A stretch of DNA of 64,000 nucleotides from the NCBI GenBank assembly GCA_903879335.1, contig CAIRLC010000017.1, forward strand, positions 62,001 to 126,000, in the 5' to 3' direction. The notes under the pieces are model-generated. The model searched no databases, was not told the DNA's origin, and saw nothing but the letters and a program-made list of their open reading frames with translations. This DNA comes from an uncultured Pseudomonadota bacterium (GTDB taxonomy: Bacteria; Pseudomonadota; Gammaproteobacteria; Steroidobacterales; Steroidobacteraceae). The translations under genes and the position numbers were made by a program. Positions 45,701 to 54,268 of this stretch are shown in pieces. Each line of letters starts with the position of its first letter. Position 1 is the first letter of the stretch.

Positions 45701-45992
45701 TATGAGGGCCTCCAGACCAGGTCAAGTTGCTCGATGGCGCTGACAACATCAAAGTCGCCGAATCCGCAGTGTATAAGCTGCCTGTTGCGGTCGCGAGACC
45801 TCAGTGATCTCCTGCCGAATAGTGCCGTGCACCAAGACAATCTCCCCCAGCGTCCATCGGAACTCACTCCCCATGGACGCAATCAGCAAAGACGCGGGGA
45901 TCAGCAAGAATCGAATGAGGTGCGAATTTCTGCCACCAGCGCTCGACCTGTGCCTCCGTCGCCAAGGGGCGCTGCCGATCGGCTGCCGGCAA
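45700..45992 (-). pseudogene. Possible decayed or frameshifted small gene upstream of dgkA
   Basis: On the minus strand, coding-like peptide pieces follow each other in three frames: first 45992-45864 (contains VERWWQKFAPHSILADPRVF), then 45874-45749 (contains WTLGEIVLVHGTIRQEITEV), then a tail to 45700 (GDFDVVSAIEQLDLVWRPS) whose TAA overlaps the dgkA ATG. The succession suggests one gene of about 95 residues with frameshifts, or sequencing errors, or two small coupled ORFs. I do not recognise the family. Confidence 0.3.
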
Positions 45993-46104
45993 ATTTCAAC
46001 CCCTGATCGAACGGCAAGTGCTGTACCGAGGGATGCCTGAACTAATCCCGTCTCCCCGTTCGCCGTGTATTCTTAGGGTATAAGCCTATGCCTGAGGGGG
46101 AATT
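45993..46104. other. Rest of the 45701-46104 gap, promoter region of the NCS1 transporter
   Basis: The gap between dgkA and the transporter is 404 bp. Its left three quarters hold the possible decayed gene. The right part (45993-46104) includes AT-richer sequence with TATTCTTAGGGTATAAG around 46068-46084 that could contain a -10 element, and a GGGGGAA just before the GTG start at 46105 that serves as the ribosome binding site. No hairpin or repeat stands out. Confidence 0.4.
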
Positions 46105-47514
46105 GTGGCCAAGCGTCCATTAATCGAAGTTCGTTCCATTGATTACGTTCCGAAACGGGAGCGGCATGGCAAAGTCTGGCACCTATGGCCCGTGTGGTTC
46201 ATGGGCGACGCTCATTTGGCCACGATCGCGACAGGATTCGTGGGTGTAGCCCTAGGGGGAAACCTGATCTGGATGACCATAGCGGTCGTGCTCGGCATCG
46301 CTCTTGGCACCTTCTTCATGGCTTTCCATTCCACGCAAGGTCCGCAACTCGGCCTGCCTCAGATGATTCAGTCGAGGCCTCAATTCGGCTATGTCGGCGC
46401 GCTGTTAGTGTGGGGCGTTGCGCTCGTCACCTACCTGGGTTACAACGCATTCAATCAGGTCTTGGCCGCCGACACGTTAACGACACTGTACGGCACCAAC
46501 CCTAAAGTTTCGATCCTAGGCATCGGCGTTCTCGCGACATTATTAGCCGTAGTCGGATATGACTGGATTCACGCGGCCCAGCGAGTTCTTTCGATCGTCT
46601 TATTGGCGGCGCTCCTTGTGATGACCTTTGCACTGGGTCGAGCACACTTCGCACCAGAGCAACTCGACATTCATCGCTTTGTATTGATTCCATTTCTCGT
46701 TCAACTGTTCGCTACAGCCGCATACCAGCTCTCATGGTCAATCTATGTGTCCGATTACTCACGCTATCTACCGAAAGAGGTGAGTGTGCGCTCCGCCTTT
46801 TTCTGGACCTACGTGGGGGCATTCATCGGCGGTGTATGGACAACTTTGGTCGGCACAGTAGCGGCCGCGATGTTTCCGAAGGAAGACTTGTCCCCTGCAT
46901 TGCTTCATGCCGCAAACTCAATGTTGTCAGGCTCTGGCGCACCTCTCCTGATCATTACACTGCTTGGACTTGTCACCATCACAACGCTGAACTTCTACGG
47001 CGCATCATTAACGCTGTTAAGCGTCGCCGATTCGCTAAAACCGCTCAAGCCCACGGTGGCCAAACGGCTCATGACATTGGCTTTGGGGTTTGTGGTGTCG
47101 ACGCTCATCGCTTTCATGGCATCTAAAGATTTCGCGCACGAATTTGGCGAATTCCTTGCGGTTCTCTTGTATCTATTTACGCCATGGACAGCGATTAATC
47201 TCGTGGACTTCTACGTCGTTCGCAAAGGCCACTATTCGGTTCGGGAGATCTTTAATCCGAATGGCATGTACGGGCGCTGGAATTGGCGTGGACTTACCGC
47301 CTACTTTGTCGGATTTGCGTCGATGATCCCTTTCTTCAGCACCGGTATTTATCGCGGTCCGATTGCCACCGCGTTGGGTGGTGCGGACCTCGCCATGCTG
47401 GTAGGTCTGCCGGTCTCCACGATCGTTTATCTGATTGCCTGCCGTGGCGTCGATTTCGAAGATGAAGCTCGACGCGCGGCCTTAGCGGACGAAGGCCTCG
47501 ACGACGAGGCCTAA
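46105..47514 (+). CDS. NCS1-family permease (cytosine/purine permease-like)
   Basis: 469 residues, GTG start preceded by a purine-rich Shine-Dalgarno. About 12 membrane segments; the family pattern WHLWPVWFMGDAHLATIATGFVG in segment 1, GTFFMAFHSTQGPQLGLPQM and YVSDYSRYLP are those of nucleobase:cation symporters. Known substrates of the family are cytosine, purines, allantoin, hydantoins and hydroxymethylpyrimidine. Convergent with betA and at the edge of the quaternary amine island, so its substrate may be unrelated to betaine. Confidence 0.85.
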   Translation: MAKRPLIEVRSIDYVPKRERHGKVWHLWPVWFMGDAHLATIATGFVGVALGGNLIWMTIAVVLGIALGTFFMAFHSTQGPQLGLPQMIQSRPQFGYVGALLVWGVALVTYLGYNAFNQVLAADTLTTLYGTNPKVSILGIGVLATLLAVVGYDWIHAAQRVLSIVLLAALLVMTFALGRAHFAPEQLDIHRFVLIPFLVQLFATAAYQLSWSIYVSDYSRYLPKEVSVRSAFFWTYVGAFIGGVWTTLVGTVAAAMFPKEDLSPALLHAANSMLSGSGAPLLIITLLGLVTITTLNFYGASLTLLSVADSLKPLKPTVAKRLMTLALGFVVSTLIAFMASKDFAHEFGEFLAVLLYLFTPWTAINLVDFYVVRKGHYSVREIFNPNGMYGRWNWRGLTAYFVGFASMIPFFSTGIYRGPIATALGGADLAMLVGLPVSTIVYLIACRGVDFEDEARRAALADEGLDDEA

Positions 47515-47521
47515 CCCACTC

Positions 47522-49183
47522 TTATCTCTGGGCAACCTGCCAGTCCGACGCGACGTAATATGGCGCGTCGGATGCTGGCAGTAGCGGTCGACCGAGGATA
47601 TGGTCGGCCGCTTTTTCTGCGATCATGATGGTCGGCGCATTGAGATTACCATTGGTAATTTGCGGCATGATCGACGAGTCCACCACCCGAAGACCATCGA
47701 CCCCAACGACGCGTGTTTCAGGATCAACCACAGCCATTGGGTCGTCTACAGCGCCCATCTTGCAAGAGCAAGACGGATGATAGGCACTCTCGACTTTTTG
47801 ACGAATAAATTCGTCTATTGCCTCATCACTGGTGACCGCTGCACCAGGAGCAATCTCGCGTCCAGCGAATGGCGCGAAGGCGGGTTGCGAGAACAATTCG
47901 CGCGTCAGCCGAACGCAGGCTCGCATCTCGGTCAAATCGTCCGGATGGGACAAGTAGTTAAATAGGATTTTCGGCTTTTCTCTCGCATCGGCAGTCGCAA
48001 GACGCACCCAACCGCGGCTCTTCGAGCGCATTGGACCGACGTGGGCTTGAAAGCCGTGCTCCTTCGCCAACGAGGACCCGTCATAGCTGACCGCCATCGG
48101 AAGAAAGTGATATTGAATATCCGGGTAACGAATCCCGGCTCGACTGCGAATAAAACCACAGCTTTCGAAATGGTTCGTCGCGCCCAATCCATTTTTGAAG
48201 AGCATCCAGCGAAGGCCAATCAAGGCCTTTGCCACTGGATTCATGGCCGAATACAGCGTGATCGGCTGTTTGCAGGCCATCTGGAAGTAAAACTCCAAAT
48301 GGTCCTGTAGATTTTCACCCACACCCGGCAAGTCTTTAACAACTGCGATGCCATGTTGCTGCAGCTCAGCCGCAGGTCCGATACCGGACAACTTCAGAAG
48401 CTGTGGAGATGCGATTGATCCTGCCGAGAGGATGACCTCACGGTCGGCGCGAACGTCATGCGCTACGCCGCCCAGCTCGTAACGGACACCGACCGCACGC
48501 CTGCCTTCAAAAAGGACTCGTAACACCCGAGCCTTGGTGAGTACGTTGAGATTGGGTCGATTCTTTGCTGGACGCAAATAAGCGTTGGCAGCACTTGCGC
48601 GGACTCCGCCATCGACAGTCATGTCCATCCGGCCAAAGCCTTCCTGACGATAGCCGTTCACATCATCCGTTGGCGCGTACCCAGCCTCTGTAGCTGCTTT
48701 CAGCCAAGCCGCGTGCAACGGATTGTCCAGCGTGCCGTAGCGAGTGCCCAGCAGACCCGCTTCACCGCGGTACCGATCACCGCCCTCTTGGCGTTTTTCA
48801 GCGCGACGGAAATACGGCAATACCTGCGCGTAATTCCAACCGCGGGCCCCTAAGGCTTCCCAATTGTCAAAGTCTTGGGCATTTCCACGAATGTAGACCA
48901 AGCCATTAATGGATGACGATCCACCGAGCACCTTACCCCGTGGCGTATGCATCCGGCGACCACCAAGCCCGGGCTCAGGCTCGGTGCCATAGAACCAGTT
49001 AAAGCGGTCCATGTTCATCGGGATGGCCAGTGCCGTTGGCATCTGGATGAAAATTGAGCGATCAGATCCGCCGAATTCCAGCAAAAGGACCCGATTCCGC
49101 CCATCGGCAGACAGTCGGTTCGCAAGCACGCAACCCGCTGAGCCTGCGCCGCAAATAACGTAATCGTAATGATCTTGGTTCAT
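47522..49183 (-). CDS. betA: Choline dehydrogenase (GMC flavoprotein)
   Basis: 553 residues from ATG 49183, 10 bp after the betB stop. Oxidises choline to betaine aldehyde, and often further, at the inner membrane. FAD-binding YVICGAGSAGCVLANRLS, GMC signatures GKVLGGSSSINGLVYIRGN and the active-site histidine in YHPSCSCKMG are intact. The last gene of betI-betB-betA. Length and motifs equal E. coli BetA (556). Confidence 0.95.
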   Translation of the reverse strand: MNQDHYDYVICGAGSAGCVLANRLSADGRNRVLLLEFGGSDRSIFIQMPTALAIPMNMDRFNWFYGTEPEPGLGGRRMHTPRGKVLGGSSSINGLVYIRGNAQDFDNWEALGARGWNYAQVLPYFRRAEKRQEGGDRYRGEAGLLGTRYGTLDNPLHAAWLKAATEAGYAPTDDVNGYRQEGFGRMDMTVDGGVRASAANAYLRPAKNRPNLNVLTKARVLRVLFEGRRAVGVRYELGGVAHDVRADREVILSAGSIASPQLLKLSGIGPAAELQQHGIAVVKDLPGVGENLQDHLEFYFQMACKQPITLYSAMNPVAKALIGLRWMLFKNGLGATNHFESCGFIRSRAGIRYPDIQYHFLPMAVSYDGSSLAKEHGFQAHVGPMRSKSRGWVRLATADAREKPKILFNYLSHPDDLTEMRACVRLTRELFSQPAFAPFAGREIAPGAAVTSDEAIDEFIRQKVESAYHPSCSCKMGAVDDPMAVVDPETRVVGVDGLRVVDSSIMPQITNGNLNAPTIMIAEKAADHILGRPLLPASDAPYYVASDWQVAQR

Positions 49184-49193
49184 CGCACAGTCC

Positions 49194-50600
49194 TCAGTAC
49201 GGCGCGTCAACATCGCCCATCGCGACATAGACACTTTTCAGTTGCGTGTAATGTTCAATAGCCGCGCGACCGTTTTCGCGTCCGAGGCCAGACCGCTTGT
49301 GACCACCGAATGGCAACTCGATCGGCGTAATGTTGTAGTGGTTAATCCAGCAGGTCCCCGCTTCTAACCGAGCGATCACCCGGTGAGCGCGCGTCAGATC
49401 GTTCGTGAACACGCCTGCCGAGAGACCGAACTCAGTTGCATTAGCGCGGGCGACCACTTCGTCTTCATCCGAGAATTCGAGCACGCTCATAACGGGGCCG
49501 AAAATTTCCTCTCGCACAATAGCCATGTCATCGGTGCAACCGTCGAACACCGTGGGGGCGACGAAGAATCCCTTATCACAGCCGCCGGCCGTCACTCGGT
49601 ATCCACCACAGAGGAGTTTTGCCCCTTCAGCGACGCCGCGTTCGATATAGCCCAAGACTTTGTTCATATGCGCCTCTGAAATAAGCGCGCCCACTTGAGT
49701 CGACGGATCCATCGGATCGCCGACGCGCATAGCACTCACGCGATCCATCAATTTTTTCAAAAAGGCTTCTCGGACATTTTTGTGCACAAATACACGCGTG
49801 CCGTTTGAACATACCTCTCCGGCCGAGTAGAAATTTGCCAACAAAGCTGCGCCAACGGCGTTATCTAATTTCGCATCTTCGAAAACGATGAGCGGGGACT
49901 TGCCACCGAGCTCAAGAGTCACATATTTCAAAGTCGCTGATGCATCGCTCATTACGGCTTTGCCCGTTCCCACTTCGCCAGTGAGCGAAATCTTCCGAAT
50001 CGACGGATGGCGACTCAGCAATCGTCCCGTATCGGCATAGCCCTGGACCACCTGAAATACACCGTCGGGCAGACCGGCATCAGCGTAAGCCTTGGCCAGC
50101 TCGATCGCTGTCAGGGGCGTTAATTCTGCCGGCTTGAAAATCATGGAATTTCCGCAGGCCAAGGCAGGCGCCGATTTCCAGCACGCGATCTGAATTGGGT
50201 AATTCCAAGCTCCAATACCGGCAACAACACCGAGCGGCTCTCGACGGGTATACCCGAATGCGGACGGGCCTAAATCAATGTGCTCGCCAGCAATGGTTGC
50301 CGCGACTCCGCCGTAATACTCGAGGCAGTCAGCGCCGGAGAGCACGTCAACAGCGCTCGTTTCCTGAATGGGCTTTCCCGTATCGCGGGCTTCCAGCACC
50401 GACAATTCAGCGTTGCGCTCACGCAGCAGTTCTGCAGTCCGTCGCAGGATTCGCCCACGCTCCGTTCCCGTCATACGCGCCCATACGCGCTGACCTTCTA
50501 TGGCGCGCTCGACCGCTGCATTCACCGCATCAGCCCCGTCAACGGGAAGCTCTGCCAATAGTTCACCAGTGGCCGGATTGATGGTTCGTATCGTGTTCAC
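49194..50600 (-). CDS. betB: Betaine aldehyde dehydrogenase
   Basis: 468 residues. NAD(P)+-dependent oxidation of betaine aldehyde to glycine betaine. Canonical ALDH active site: oxyanion asparagine in [10 protein letters not shown], base glutamate in [11 protein letters not shown], nucleophile in [14 protein letters not shown], and [10 protein letters not shown]. Slightly shorter than E. coli BetB (490). Sixteen bp after betI. Confidence 0.93.
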   Translation of the reverse strand: MNTIRTINPATGELLAELPVDGADAVNAAVERAIEGQRVWARMTGTERGRILRRTAELLRERNAELSVLEARDTGKPIQETSAVDVLSGADCLEYYGGVAATIAGEHIDLGPSAFGYTRREPLGVVAGIGAWNYPIQIACWKSAPALACGNSMIFKPAELTPLTAIELAKAYADAGLPDGVFQVVQGYADTGRLLSRHPSIRKISLTGEVGTGKAVMSDASATLKYVTLELGGKSPLIVFEDAKLDNAVGAALLANFYSAGEVCSNGTRVFVHKNVREAFLKKLMDRVSAMRVGDPMDPSTQVGALISEAHMNKVLGYIERGVAEGAKLLCGGYRVTAGGCDKGFFVAPTVFDGCTDDMAIVREEIFGPVMSVLEFSDEDEVVARANATEFGLSAGVFTNDLTRAHRVIARLEAGTCWINHYNITPIELPFGGHKRSGLGRENGRAAIEHYTQLKSVYVAMGDVDAPY

Positions 50601-50616
50601 AGCAGTTACCTTTTAC

Positions 50617-51318
50617 TCAGTGTGCGAGAGGTCGTCCGTCGTTCAGACGACGATCAATAAAATCGGTCAGCAGCGCCCGCGCCGCTGCGCTGTCCGCTTC
50701 TTTCCACTCCGATAGCGCGGCGCGCAGCCAAATTCCATCGACCATGGCCGCCACCATTGACGCCACTTGGCGCGCTTCAGCGGCGGGAATCAGTTGCCCT
50801 AGGGCATGGCGCAAGTTCGAGAGCATGCGTCGTTGGTAAGCCCGCTGGACACGGCGCAAACAGTGCAGATGCAGCACGCCGCCCCAACAGGCCAGCCAGG
50901 CGTTGGCGGTGTGCCGATTGAACTCTTCTGGGGCAAGGTGGGCGTCAACAATGGCGAGCACTCGTTCGCGCGCCGTGGCGGCTTGCATCGACTTCGCCCG
51001 CACGGCCAAGTGGACTCGACCGGTTAAACGGCGGAAAGCTGCTTCCAGCAGGCCGTCCTTGTCCCCAAAGTAGTGGCTGATGAGCCCGGCAGAGACCCCG
51101 GCGCGCCCCGCGATTTGCGCCAGCGTGCCGCCGGCCAAGCCGCCATCGGCCAGACAATCGATCGCGACGTCGATCAACTGTTGGCGTCGCGCCTCGTCGC
51201 CGCGCAAGTGCGGGGGGCGTCGAATCCCTACGGCATGCCGGGGGCTTGATGATTTTTGGCCACCCATGATGACGGGCGCAGCCTCGTCGAGTACATCGGT
51301 TACTGAAAGTTTTGTCAT
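50617..51318 (-). CDS. betI: TetR-family repressor BetI
   Basis: 233 residues from ATG 51318; a TTG three codons earlier or an ATG at 51267 are alternatives, the last giving a chain closer to the normal BetI length (about 195-215). TetR helix-turn-helix GTLAQIAGRAGVSAGLISHYFGDKDGLLEAAF and the BetI-typical ligand domain with WLACWGG and VDGIWLRAALS are clear. BetI releases DNA on binding choline. It heads betI-betB-betA and is divergent from choV, with palindromic operator candidates between. Confidence 0.9.
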   Translation of the reverse strand: MTKLSVTDVLDEAAPVIMGGQKSSSPRHAVGIRRPPHLRGDEARRQQLIDVAIDCLADGGLAGGTLAQIAGRAGVSAGLISHYFGDKDGLLEAAFRRLTGRVHLAVRAKSMQAATARERVLAIVDAHLAPEEFNRHTANAWLACWGGVLHLHCLRRVQRAYQRRMLSNLRHALGQLIPAAEARQVASMVAAMVDGIWLRAALSEWKEADSAAARALLTDFIDRRLNDGRPLAH

Positions 51319-51332
51319 ACTTATCAAAGATT

Positions 51333-51379
51333 TGAAAATTTTCAGCGCTTGACAGCTGGCTCGTTGAACGGTTATTCAA
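51333..51379. promoter_or_regulatory. choV promoter with BetI operator candidates
   Basis: Between betI and choV lie a perfect 12-bp palindrome TGAAAATTTTCA (51333-51344), a consensus -35 TTGACA (51349-51354), a TATTCA -10 candidate 18 bp further (51373-51378) and an inverted repeat TTGAA-N6-TTCAA (51364-51368 with 51375-51379) overlapping the -10. The latter half-sites match the TTGAAC/GTTCAA halves I recall for E. coli BetI boxes, though with wider spacing. Binding would block both divergent genes. Confidence 0.5.
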
Positions 51380-51459
51380 TGGCGGCGGCAGATAATGCCG
51401 AGTTGCCAGATACCGGGTCAATAGCGATTGACCGCCACCCCCACCTACACGGACGACAC

Positions 51460-52638
51460 GTGACGAACGCTGTTGAATTTCGCGACGTCGATATTTTCTT
51501 TGCCCGTGATGCGGGGCGCGCAGGCGCGGTGTTGCTGAGCAAAGCACAGCAATTGCTCGATGACGGACGAAATCGCGCCGAAATTTTGGAGTCCACCGGC
51601 GTTGTGGTTGGCGTGGCGGGGGCCAACTTGGCGGTGCGCAGTGGTGAAATCTCGGTGTTGATGGGACTGTCCGGATCTGGAAAGTCGACATTACTGAGAG
51701 CTGCTAACGGACTTAATCCGGTGACAAGGGGCGCAGTCCGGGTAGCCCATCGCGGGCAGGTGGTCGACGTGGCCACCTGCAGCCCGCAGACGCTGCGCAC
51801 ATTGCGCCGCGGTCACATCGCGATGATTTTTCAGCAGTTTGGCTTACTGCCGTGGCGCACGGTCCGCGACAACGTCGGACTCGGGCTTGAAATACGCGGC
51901 GAGCATCCGACCACTCGCCGGCAGCGGATTGACGAAAAATTAGCGCTGGTGGGACTGTCTCAGTGGGCGGATCACCCCGTCAGCGAGCTGTCAGGAGGTA
52001 TGCAGCAGCGGGTGGGTCTCGCCCGGGCATTCGCCACAGACGCCGAGATTTTGCTGATGGACGAGCCGTTTTCGGCGCTTGATCCGCTGATTCGAACGAA
52101 ATTGCAGGGCGAACTGCTCAGTCTGCAAGAGCAGATGAAAAAGACGATCCTTTTCGTCACGCATGACCTTGATGAAGCGCTCCGACTGGGAAACCGCATT
52201 TCAGTCCTAGAAGGAGGCCGCATCGTGCAAACCGGCTCGCCTGAAGACATTGTTTTGCGACCACAGGGGGCTTACGTCACGGAATTCGTACAGCATGTGA
52301 ACCCATTGTCCGTTCTACGTGGCCGTATGGTGATGACCCGTCTCGAGGTATTACGGGAAGTCGACCAGGGCATCGTTTTTGGAGCGGGAGAGCGCTATCA
52401 CGCGAGGCGCGACATGGACGGCCGCCTAACCGTCGTCACTGGCGATCAGGTTGTAGAACTGCGAGAACGCCCCGTTGACACCCCACTGCAAGAGTTGATT
52501 CAGCTACAGCAACATAGCGGCCATCCCGTATGGATGATCGATGGCGAACAGATCGTCGGCGTTTGTACGCCGGAGGATGTGATTCGCGCACTCGCAGGCG
52601 CTCGTGGCGCGGTCAAACAAGCCGGTGGCGCAAACTGA
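51460..52638 (+). CDS. choV: Glycine betaine/choline ABC transporter ATPase (ChoV/ProV type)
   Basis: 392 residues from GTG 51460; earlier starts at 51349/51379 would overlap the promoter elements. Walker A GLSGSGKST, signature LSGGMQQRVGLARAFA and Walker B ILLMDEPFSALDP are intact, and the sequence VEFRDVDIFF with the long insert before Walker A is ChoV-like. The C terminus keeps a degraded CBS-like region with TPEDVIRAL. No permease or binding-protein gene is adjacent, so the rest of the transporter must be encoded elsewhere. Confidence 0.88.
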   Translation: MTNAVEFRDVDIFFARDAGRAGAVLLSKAQQLLDDGRNRAEILESTGVVVGVAGANLAVRSGEISVLMGLSGSGKSTLLRAANGLNPVTRGAVRVAHRGQVVDVATCSPQTLRTLRRGHIAMIFQQFGLLPWRTVRDNVGLGLEIRGEHPTTRRQRIDEKLALVGLSQWADHPVSELSGGMQQRVGLARAFATDAEILLMDEPFSALDPLIRTKLQGELLSLQEQMKKTILFVTHDLDEALRLGNRISVLEGGRIVQTGSPEDIVLRPQGAYVTEFVQHVNPLSVLRGRMVMTRLEVLREVDQGIVFGAGERYHARRDMDGRLTVVTGDQVVELRERPVDTPLQELIQLQQHSGHPVWMIDGEQIVGVCTPEDVIRALAGARGAVKQAGGAN

Positions 52639-52698
52639 TCAGCCGGCCTATGGCAGGGTGCGATACTAGCCCCCTGAACTGATCGGAGCGATGGAACC

Positions 52699-54267
52699 AT
52701 GGACGAACAAGCGGTAACAGAGGGTCGGCGTAGCCGCGGTGGCGGTCGTGAAGCCAAGCGAGCCGCTCGTGCAGCTCGATCGGCGGTGACCATTCCGTAC
52801 ATTACTCGCCAGATTCCTTATTTCGAGGTGCTGAGCGAAGAAAGCTTAGCCATCATCGAGCGCAATGCCGACACCATCTTGGAAGAGATTGGTATCGATT
52901 TCCGCGACGATCCGGAAGCCTTGGAAATCTGGAAAGCTGCCGGCGCTTCGGTCGACGGAGAGCGGGTTCGCTTCCCGCGCGGCATGTGCCGCGAACTCGT
53001 GCAAAAGCACGCCCCACGCGAATTCACCCAGCATGCACGTAATGCCGCACGCTCGGTGCAGATCGGCGGTCGTAATACGGTGTTCGTGCCGGCCTATGGC
53101 TCGCCGTTCATTCGCAATATTGACGACGGCCGCCGTTACGCGACGATCGAAGATTTCCGCAACTTCGTGAAGCTGGCCTACATGGCGCCGGCGCTGCACC
53201 ACTCTGGCGGAACCATTTGCGAACCGGTCGATCTGCCCGTTAATAAGCGGCATTTCGACATGCTGTACAGCCATATCAAGTACAGCGATAAGCCGTTCAT
53301 GGGCTCAGTCACGGCGCCAGAACGCGCCGAAGATTCCGTTGAGCTCGCGAAGATCGCATTCGGCCCAGACTTTATGGATCCAGCAACGGGTAAGAACAAG
53401 ACGGTGCTGGTTAGCCTGATCAACGCGAACTCGCCGATGACCTTCGATGCCACGATGCTCGGCGCACTCAAGGTCTATGCACGCGCCAATCAGGCAACGA
53501 TCATCACGCCGTTCATTCTGGCCGGCGCCATGTCACCGGTCACGGTGGCAGGCACTGCCGCCCAGACGTTGGCAGAATCACTTGCCGGTATGGCCTTCGC
53601 GCAGTTGGTGAGCCCAGGCTCCCCCGTCATATTTGGCAGCTTTGCGTCATCGGTATCGATGCAATCCGGAGCGCCAACCTTCGGCACTCCGGAGCCTGCA
53701 CTCGTTCTTTACGTCATGGCTGCGCTCGCGCGCCGCCTGGGCGTGCCGTTCCGCTCTGGCGGTGGTCTGTGCGGGTCAAAGATTCCGGACGCCCAAGCGG
53801 CTTACGAGTCGGCAAATACCTTGCTACCCACATGCTTAGCCGGTGTGAACTTCGTCCTGCATACGGCCGGCTGGCTGGAAGGCGGCCTGTCGATGGGCTA
53901 TGAGAAGTTCGTCATGGACGCAGACCAAGCCGGGATGATGCAAACATTCCTGCAAGGCGTCGACATGACCGAGAACGGCCAAGCCATGGACGCCATCCGC
54001 GAAGTGGGTCCGGGTAAGCACTTCTTGGGTTGCGCGCATACCCAGGCGAATTTCGAGACAGCCTTCTATCGCTCACCGCTGATGGACAACAATAGCTTTG
54101 AGCAGTGGGAAGCTGAAGGATCTGCCGATATGGCCGTCCGCGCCAACGCGAACTGGAAGCGTCAGTTGGCTGAGTACGAAGCTCCGGCGCTGGATGTCGC
54201 GACCGATGAAGCGCTGCTCGATTACATCGCGCGTCGCAAGGGCTCGTTCCCAGATTCGAATATCTAA
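52699..54267 (+). CDS. MttB-superfamily corrinoid methyltransferase, probable glycine betaine methyltransferase
   Basis: 522 residues. Belongs to the trimethylamine methyltransferase MttB superfamily but has no in-frame UAG, so it is a non-pyrrolysine member like MtgB, which moves a methyl of glycine betaine to a Co(I) corrinoid protein. TIM-barrel features visible include RHFDMLYSHIKYSDKPFMGS, LISLINANSPM-like LVSLINANSPMTFD and QSGAPTFGTPEPAL. The first 30 residues are basic and Arg/Gly/Ala-rich (GRRSRGGGREAKRAARAAR). Downstream of choV and facing the operon of its expected partners. Substrate is inferred from context. Confidence 0.85.
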   Translation: MDEQAVTEGRRSRGGGREAKRAARAARSAVTIPYITRQIPYFEVLSEESLAIIERNADTILEEIGIDFRDDPEALEIWKAAGASVDGERVRFPRGMCRELVQKHAPREFTQHARNAARSVQIGGRNTVFVPAYGSPFIRNIDDGRRYATIEDFRNFVKLAYMAPALHHSGGTICEPVDLPVNKRHFDMLYSHIKYSDKPFMGSVTAPERAEDSVELAKIAFGPDFMDPATGKNKTVLVSLINANSPMTFDATMLGALKVYARANQATIITPFILAGAMSPVTVAGTAAQTLAESLAGMAFAQLVSPGSPVIFGSFASSVSMQSGAPTFGTPEPALVLYVMAALARRLGVPFRSGGGLCGSKIPDAQAAYESANTLLPTCLAGVNFVLHTAGWLEGGLSMGYEKFVMDADQAGMMQTFLQGVDMTENGQAMDAIREVGPGKHFLGCAHTQANFETAFYRSPLMDNNSFEQWEAEGSADMAVRANANWKRQLAEYEAPALDVATDEALLDYIARRKGSFPDSNI

Positions 54268-54268
54268 G

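Noticed and set aside
45680-46006. 108-codon plus-strand frame in the dgkA/NCS1 gap
   Set aside because: Starts within dgkA antisense, with amino acid composition typical of a shadow frame; the minus-strand pieces look more coding-like.
52699-54267. Possible pyrrolysine-encoding MttB
   Set aside because: There is no in-frame UAG in the 522 codons, so it is a non-pyrrolysine member.
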